From Isoetes taiwanensis (Eukaryota; Streptophyta; Lycopodiopsida; Isoetales; Isoetaceae), in the NCBI GenBank assembly GCA_021234155.1, contig JAJEKV010000078.1, forward strand, positions 2,356,001 through 2,420,000: a stretch of 64,000 nucleotides of DNA. Reading direction: 5' to 3'. Below are positions 58,418 through 64,000 of this stretch, piece after piece; the first letter of the stretch is position 1; every line of letters begins with the position of its first letter. The translations under genes were made by a program, and so were the position numbers. The notes beneath the pieces were generated by a model that saw only the letters and a program-made list of their open reading frames with translations, did not search any database and was not told the origin of the DNA.

Positions 58418-59321
58418 TTAGAGGCCCTTGTAGAGTGCATTAGAGTGAACCTCATTGGCATGGACCTCGGCGATGGCGCGGTGCCGGAATAGGCGCTGCG
58501 CGGAAATGGCGGCCACAATGATGCTGTTAATGGTGGCCAGGATACAAAAACCCATTCCAATTGCATACACATTACAAAAATGGTTGAAATATTGGCAAAT
58601 TGAATTCCACATCAAGTCCTCTGCCCCCTTCTTTGCTAAGTATGCTACTTCAGCTGCCACTGACACTGCACTTACTAGCAAATATGCAATTGCCTGCGCA
58701 AGCAAAACAGAACAGAACCACATTAGTGCCTTGCAAATTTAAAATAAGTACTCTGATATATAGTGGGATTGTTTTGGTTGCTCAATTCAATTCCTTTCAA
58801 TTTGATTCTGGAGGAATATTAATAACCCTTACCTGATCCAATATGAACACAACCCATCTCATTTTAGAACTCTCTTCTTTGCAAGGGCCTGCTACAAGAG
58901 ACAAAATGTTGAAGATGATTTGCAGGAAAGTGTATCCTACAACAACTGCTACAGCACCAACGTAGAATCTGAATCCAAAATCCAGAACCCAAATATATTG
59001 AGAACCAAAAACCAAATAAGCATTGACAATTCCCCACTAAAATGCATTAAGTTAAGCAGCTTACTTGAGGGCAGTGACAAGCTGATACTTGGCATATTTG
59101 TCAGCAAACACAACACCAGGGTCAATGGTAGGGATAAAATTAGAAACATCTACTACACTATGTTCTTTGTTAACGATCATGAGAACAAGGGCCACAACAG
59201 AGAGGGCCAGAGTTGCAGCTCTTAAGATTGGCAAGGTGAAGGCATAGTCTGTGGAATTATTATGAGAAACAGGCACATTTCCAGGACTGGCAGAGGCCTG
59301 CTGCACAGATTTTTCTGCCAT
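58418..59321 (-). CDS. CASP-like membrane protein, gene 2
   Basis: Three exons (59321-59065, 58968-58833, 58693-58418), phases 2 and 0, encode 222 aa, the same total as gene 1. Exon 2 is 136 bp in both. Four membrane helices lie near 29-50, 87-111, 121-149 and 174-195. The conserved Arg (R34, ILRAA) and Asp (D130, FILDQ) are present, as are W160, C164 and C171 in the outer loop (MWNSICQYFNHFC). The N-terminal SPGNVPVSH is shared with gene 1. It is probably a plasma-membrane scaffold protein of the CASP-like family. No lesion is seen. Genes 1 and 2 are on the same strand 47 kb apart and are clear paralogs. Confidence 0.93.
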
Positions 59322-60500
59322 GGCTATGCTGCAAAAGTTTCTGATCAGAAAATTCTCTGCTCAAGGGCTATGCACAGGCTTCTGATCATAGGCTCGCTAG
59401 TTCTGAGTCCTGGTTTTAAAGCCCTTTGGTAGAAAGATCTCGCCTCACTTTTTTTGCATGGTCCACGTATAGTGACCCGTCTCCTGTGAGTCGCCATTTT
59501 TATCAAAAAAAAGTCGCCATTTTTATCAAAAAAGACTAGGGCCTACTTTTGCCTAACACCTCCAAAACCTTCATTTCCCTAGTTGCATGCTTTTGCAACT
59601 TCAATGTAACTTCATTTCCTTAAGTGTCTTGCGCTTTTCTTTGTCAATGTAGGGCTTGTCTTAATAACTTCTTGCCTTTATGTCCCTGTCGACTACTTAT
59701 TTGTAAAAGGTTTGCTCTCATACCATGAAAATATCCTTTTGTGTCGACGACATTGTCTCTAACACCTAGCATCAGATAAGCCACTTCACATTCCATCTCC
59801 GTCTGCACTTAAAAGCAAAAATTTTATCAGTGCTACGATTTGCACATCGTGGCCAACAAGCATGCCACCTCTTCATAAATTCTTGTTTGTTTCTTTTCAA
59901 TTTTCTTAAGAACTTACTTTTTTTTTCCGTAAGGACTTAAGGGGGATTCTAAAAAGTACCGAATTTGATTCAATTCTTGACTTCTTGTGATTAAAGTAGT
60001 TTTTGCTTGAGTCAATAACAGCTAGGGTTACAAGAAATTTATCCCAGCCGCCACGAACATTTCTTTTTGTCGACCCACTTACTCATATGAAATTTTTTGT
60101 GATGTCGGAATGGCAAAAGAGAGGTATGATAATTTAACCATTGCTAGAATGAACAGATTTATATACCGCTCGGTGAATTCGATCAAAAACAGCCCCAAGG
60201 TTTGTGAACGTTGCTAACATAGGATCTTGGAAATTTACCTTAGTGTATTGTGTTTTTTAAACGACATTTTTTCAAAGAACGAAATTCCTCATGTTGGTTT
60301 GTTGCTATAGACATCTAGCAATGATTTTTAGACTAGCATTGATTGTTTAGACCCCCATGCTTGATCCAAGCATGAATGGCATTGTGATCTCCATTCTCAT
60401 CTCATCCATGCTCATGCAAATTGTTAGGAGGAACAATTAAATCATTAGATAGTTTGAGTTGAGAGGAAATATATAGTTTGAGTTGAGAAATAGGATTCCT
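59322..60500. other. upstream region of CASP-like gene 2; no gene seen
   Basis: No clear TATA box; a weak ctttaaaacc is near 59415 on the minus strand. A short duplication (tcgccatttttatcaaaaaa) lies near 59490-59532. Confidence 0.4.
60026..60064 (+). mobile_element. CACTA-like terminal sequence
   Basis: gttacaagaaatttatccca followed by gccgccacgaacatttct resembles the inverse of 46632-46679 and the common plant CACTA end. The partner end was not located. Confidence 0.4.
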
Positions 60501-60507
60501 AGGAAAG

Positions 60508-62203
60508 ATGAAAGGAGGGGAATTATTTCAAGGAAGTGAATTTTCGCACGTTTTCACAAACGGGATGCAAAGTAGGACGGGAGCAATTGGATGTTGTAAA
60601 GTCTCTCTTGCATCTTATGGCTGTCTTGTTCATGTATATCACTGCATATTTCGTGGGATGCCTGCTCTTACTGATGTAATAATGGAAGCCCTTTGCCCTG
60701 GAAAGAAAGAATGCAGTGAATCAATTTTATTTAAGCAGTCTCCAGCAAGTGGCAAGTTGCTAGATCACTAACTCTGTTCGTTTTGTTTGATCCGTTAAAA
60801 GCTGTGTTACAATTAGAGTTAAACATCCCATATAGAGAAGATAAATTGTTATTTTTTGATATAAAAGTGTTTATGAATAGTAAATATCAATCGGGCCAAC
60901 ATGTTGCAGGATGCAATGTCAAGGATGCAACATCAAGAAACTCCATAGATTTTGAACAAAATGCCATGGAGCATGGACATGATTTATGATTTAGAAGTAT
61001 GCAGATAATTGAATGATAGTTATCAGATATATCTAGGTTTCGGCCTTCCTCTGTCTTAAACGATCCTATGCTAATGTTGGAGTTTTTCATAACTTCGAAT
61101 ATGAGAAGTGTGTTATTATTCTTGTTCCTTGAGTGTTGACAAATTGGTATCATATTACTAATGATGCTTGTTGGCCTGAAAAACCTACAGGTTTTAGGTA
61201 TTGGCATACTAACTCCGTTCTTGGGAATATTTCTAATGTGTATGGTTACCATTCACCTTCGAAATCCTATATGTTGGTACATTTTCTATCTCCATATATT
61301 CACTAAATAGATGAATTTCACATTTTGATGTGAGGAATTGGCAGTTGTTTTGGCATACAAAAGAACCAAATACTTCATCTACATATATTATGGCATTCGT
61401 ACATTGTTGCTATGACTACGTAGGGAAGCATAATTTTCCTTTCTCTTGCCTATACGGTAAGAAAAATTGTCTTTAATTTGTATTAGGCTTCTCTAACTTA
61501 CTGTTCCATATGAGTGAATTGTCAGGCTTCTGATGCTTCTGAAACCGTTCCTGAACAGACTTCGACAAGTCTCTGCCAGATATTGTAAGCAAGATATTTT
61601 TGAGCATCATATAATTGCAAATTTTTTGGTTGAGAAATCATAATGCCTTCAACTTATTGCTGTTCCCTAAAGCAGGTGGTGCAGACTTAATCAGATGCTT
61701 TTGTCTTTTGAGAGCACATTATAGGAGGAAATGAGAGAGCTTTTGTAATGAGAAGGTTACAGTGAAAAATGCATTGTGCATGGAATCCGCCTTTTTTATG
61801 CATGCCTGCTGCTTCTCCACGATGGCACACTGATCTTATATCTAAGAATGATGTGATCTTACATCTAATAATTTTGTGAATAGAATTCAAGATGGTGCCT
61901 TTTTGGATTATGGCAGTTCTATTGTAGTTCAGATACAAAGCCCTTGGATATTCTTCTAATTTATGTGATACTTATGTCATTCCATATCGCAATCCCCGTC
62001 TTGAATACACGGTATGAATCTATATGAACTTTTTCCCTTCTTTTTTCAAAGTGGTTCATGTTTAAGAGCTATGGCATTGTGAATAATAGGTGACTACAGA
62101 GAATGATTATTTGGTGGCCCTCAACCGGATTCCATTTGGAGTTAATGAGACTATGTCAAATATTCTTTTCAGAAATGCCATGGAACATGGACAGGATTTA
62201 TAA
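60508..62203 (+). other. unidentified exon-like pieces, two related C-termini
   Basis: Plus-strand frames end in similar text: SIDFEQNAMEHGHDL, stop (60989) and SNILFRNAMEHGQDL, stop (62203). The second is preceded by DTYVIPYRNPRLEYT, an intron-like gap and DYLVALNRIPFGVNETM. The first is preceded by LNIPYREDKLLFFDIKVF. These look like two decayed copies of the last exons of one gene, arranged in tandem. The family is not recognised. Confidence 0.35.
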
Positions 62204-62339
62204 TTTAGAGTATTGCATCAAGAGCAGGTACACCATCAAGAGCTAAAGGATTAAGCCGAGAGTTTGCGAGCAATTGGAGGCCAATTGAGGCAGTAATAGA
62301 AACAAACGAGACCCCGGACGCAGCAAAGTTGGAGCTATT

Positions 62340-63761
62340 CAAAACCCCCCTTTGCATCTTAGTCCTAGCACCCCTAGTGGTGTAGCTCCAATGCGTGCTA
62401 CTTCTTCTGTGCCGACAAGTGCTTTTACTACCCCTGTTGTTGGCATCAACTAATCTCGGCTTTCGTGCTCCTCATACACGCTTCAGTGATTGGATTAAGC
62501 GTGATATATCTTCCAGTGTTAGAAGTGCCCGGGTCTCTGCCACTATGAATATTTTAGTTGCAAATAATAAACACGATGTCTCAGCATACTTGGAGTTGCA
62601 ATCAGTGGCTGATCATATGGATGTTCGTTACCTTCTGAGGATGTTTTTATTCAAGCCGGATCGCTCGCGCTAGTATATTTGCTCATGCTGGCGAACCTGT
62701 GATTGCAATTGATCACAGCTCGCATTTGCAGTGTGTTTAGAATTTGGTTTCTCATCGGTTGTATGTCATTTCACAGGCCAGTTCCTTGACCTTCGTAGGA
62801 TGGGTTTTTGTTTTAGCAAAGATCTCCAAAGACTAAAGTTGCCTATTTTTGAGTCCTTGAAAGTTCTTGACAAAAAAGAATAATTTTTTTTCTTGATCAT
62901 GTTTGATTCTCCTGCTCCTATGGATAAGCTTGTGGAGCGTGGAGTAGAGCCCTTATGGGGGAACTATTTGCCATATCAAGTTTGCACCTAATAAGTCAAG
63001 TGCTCTCTGCATGCCTTGTTGGTTTGCTTTGGAAGACTTTCCAATTGAAATGCAAGTTCCCGAGTTCATGGTGGCTATTGCTAATGGTCTAGGGTTGCAT
63101 CTTGCCCACTCTATTGTCAATGGTCCTCGCATTTGTGTATCTCTCACCTATTTACGCTTCATTACCGAAGTCTGTTATGGTTAGGAGTGGCCCTTACTTC
63201 TTCCTTGAAGCCTGTTCTTTCTTCTACGGCTGCACCTGCCACTTTCACCTCTACTGTGACCACACATCCTACTGTTGCTCATGTGCCTTCAAGTCTTCCT
63301 GTTGTGTCCTCCACGCCTACTCAATCAATCCCTTCACCTCCTGCCCAACATTAGCCATTTGATGATGAGGCACGTCGTCGATTGCAAGTCATTCAAGAGA
63401 CATAAGAAAGGCAAAAAATGATGAATGAGGGGTGGTAGTGAGTCAGTTTAAAGAAGGGCACAAAATAAGCATGCCCATATCACACCGCGCTCTTCTGAAG
63501 GCACATATGGAAGGGTTGAGCAGAGCGAAGGCTCTTCCTTATGTACCACCTGCGGGTCAGCATACGGAAGGAGCTGATCTAGTGTGCTCTTCTATTGGGA
63601 GGGATGAGCAAAATGGAGGGTCTCCTTCGCCAGATATTTTACACAATGGAAGGGTGGAACAGAGAGGAGGCTCCCCCTTACCAATTTCCAAAACACAATG
63701 GGTAGATCTCCCACTTGATGATGCTGCTGAGATGGATGTAGAAAATCATCATACACCTTGA
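62340..63761 (+). pseudogene. LINE ORF1, broken
   Basis: The pieces lie in different frames: NLGFRAPHTRFSDWIKRDIS (62451 on), then DHMDVRYLL, then a segment with PCWFALEDFPIEMQVPEFMV and GPRICVSLTYL that matches the DUF4283-type RNA-binding part of plant LINE ORF1. A Ser/Thr/Pro-rich stretch follows, and an open 109-aa end (63432-63761, ISHRALLKAHMEG ... MDVENHHTP). Several frameshifts inactivate it. Confidence 0.6.
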
Positions 63762-64000
63762 TGAACATACTATCTTGGAACGTGAGGGGAGTAGCTTCTT
63801 CCCCATGTAAAAGGTGTAGGCCATCTAATTATCTGTCTAAGTTTCCGATGTATTTTTGTTGTCTTCAAGAGCACAAGTGCTGTAAAGGTGGGGTGCAGAG
63901 GCTGGCTGCTATTGTGGATCCTAATTACAATGTCTTGGTTGCTGCTTCTAACTCAGCTAAGGCTGGAGTCCTCACTGCTTGGAAACCTTCCCGTAATGTT
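63761..64000 (+). mobile_element. LINE ORF2 start, endonuclease domain (runs off the window)
   Basis: ATG 63761 overlaps the ORF1 stop as TGATG. The product opens MNILSWNVRGVASS and continues FCCLQEHKC and AGVLTAWKPS. N7 and E37 correspond to the conserved Asn and Glu of the APE-type endonuclease that nicks target DNA. It is open to the window edge at 80 codons, so the rest, including the RT, lies beyond. Confidence 0.88.

Overview
This window reads as nuclear DNA of a land plant. It has short-intron plant genes (two CASP-like membrane proteins), decayed plant gene copies (NADP-type glutamate dehydrogenase, thylakoid FtsH, a polyphenol-oxidase piece), and a dense mix of plant transposons: a Ty3/gypsy chromovirus, a CACTA/TNP2 element, LINEs, MITEs and Helitron ends. 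A Penelope-like reverse transcriptase is uncommon in flowering plants, so a seed-free plant or gymnosperm is possible, but that is a weak inference. There are no prokaryotic operons, no CRISPR array and no rRNA or tRNA gene that I can support.

Layout. 0.5-1.2 kb (-): decayed NADP-GDH. 2.3-4.1 kb (-): a decayed transcription unit with a TATA box and broken ORFs that I cannot name. 4.7-8.0 kb (-): an unidentified multi-exon gene. 8.4-9.4 kb (+): an ORF followed by an FtsH pseudogene that keeps an intron. 10.5-11.4 kb (-): intact CASP-like gene 1. 14.7 kb (-): an orphan polyphenol-oxidase exon. 15-22.9 kb: mostly non-coding, with tandem repeats and two Helitron 3' ends. 23.0-26.7 kb (-): a CACTA transposase split by a perfect (TATTC)19 tract. 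28.3 kb: another Helitron 3' end. 28.49-34.69 kb (-): a complete but mutated chromovirus with both LTRs, a 5-bp target duplication, gag, protease, RT/RNase H, integrase and chromodomain.

37.8-41.0 kb (+): the most unusual stretch. A TATA box is followed by a GC-rich leader carrying about a dozen short dyads (GTGATCCC/GGGATCAC type), a candidate intron, a small hydrophilic ORF, and a YIDD reverse transcriptase that looks Penelope-like. A strong hairpin lies just after the RT stop.

42.9-57.6 kb: two direct copies of a 6-7 kb segment (A and B). They hold the 3' end of an unidentified gene and have since received different insertions. Copy A has a LINE with a pentanucleotide tail, a 39-bp LINE tail with a 19-bp target duplication, and a minisatellite block. 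Copy B has a 654-bp TTA-flanked MITE and an orphan ORF. A fourth Helitron 3' end lies between the copies. 58.4-59.3 kb (-): CASP-like gene 2, the same length and intron phases as gene 1. 60.5-62.2 kb: unidentified exon-like pieces. 62.3-64 kb (+): a LINE with a broken ORF1, running off the window in the ORF2 endonuclease.

Only the two CASP-like genes look intact and functional; most of the rest is repeat or relic. No alignment or database search was run. Family names come from recognising motifs by eye, and splice sites are read from GT/AG context.
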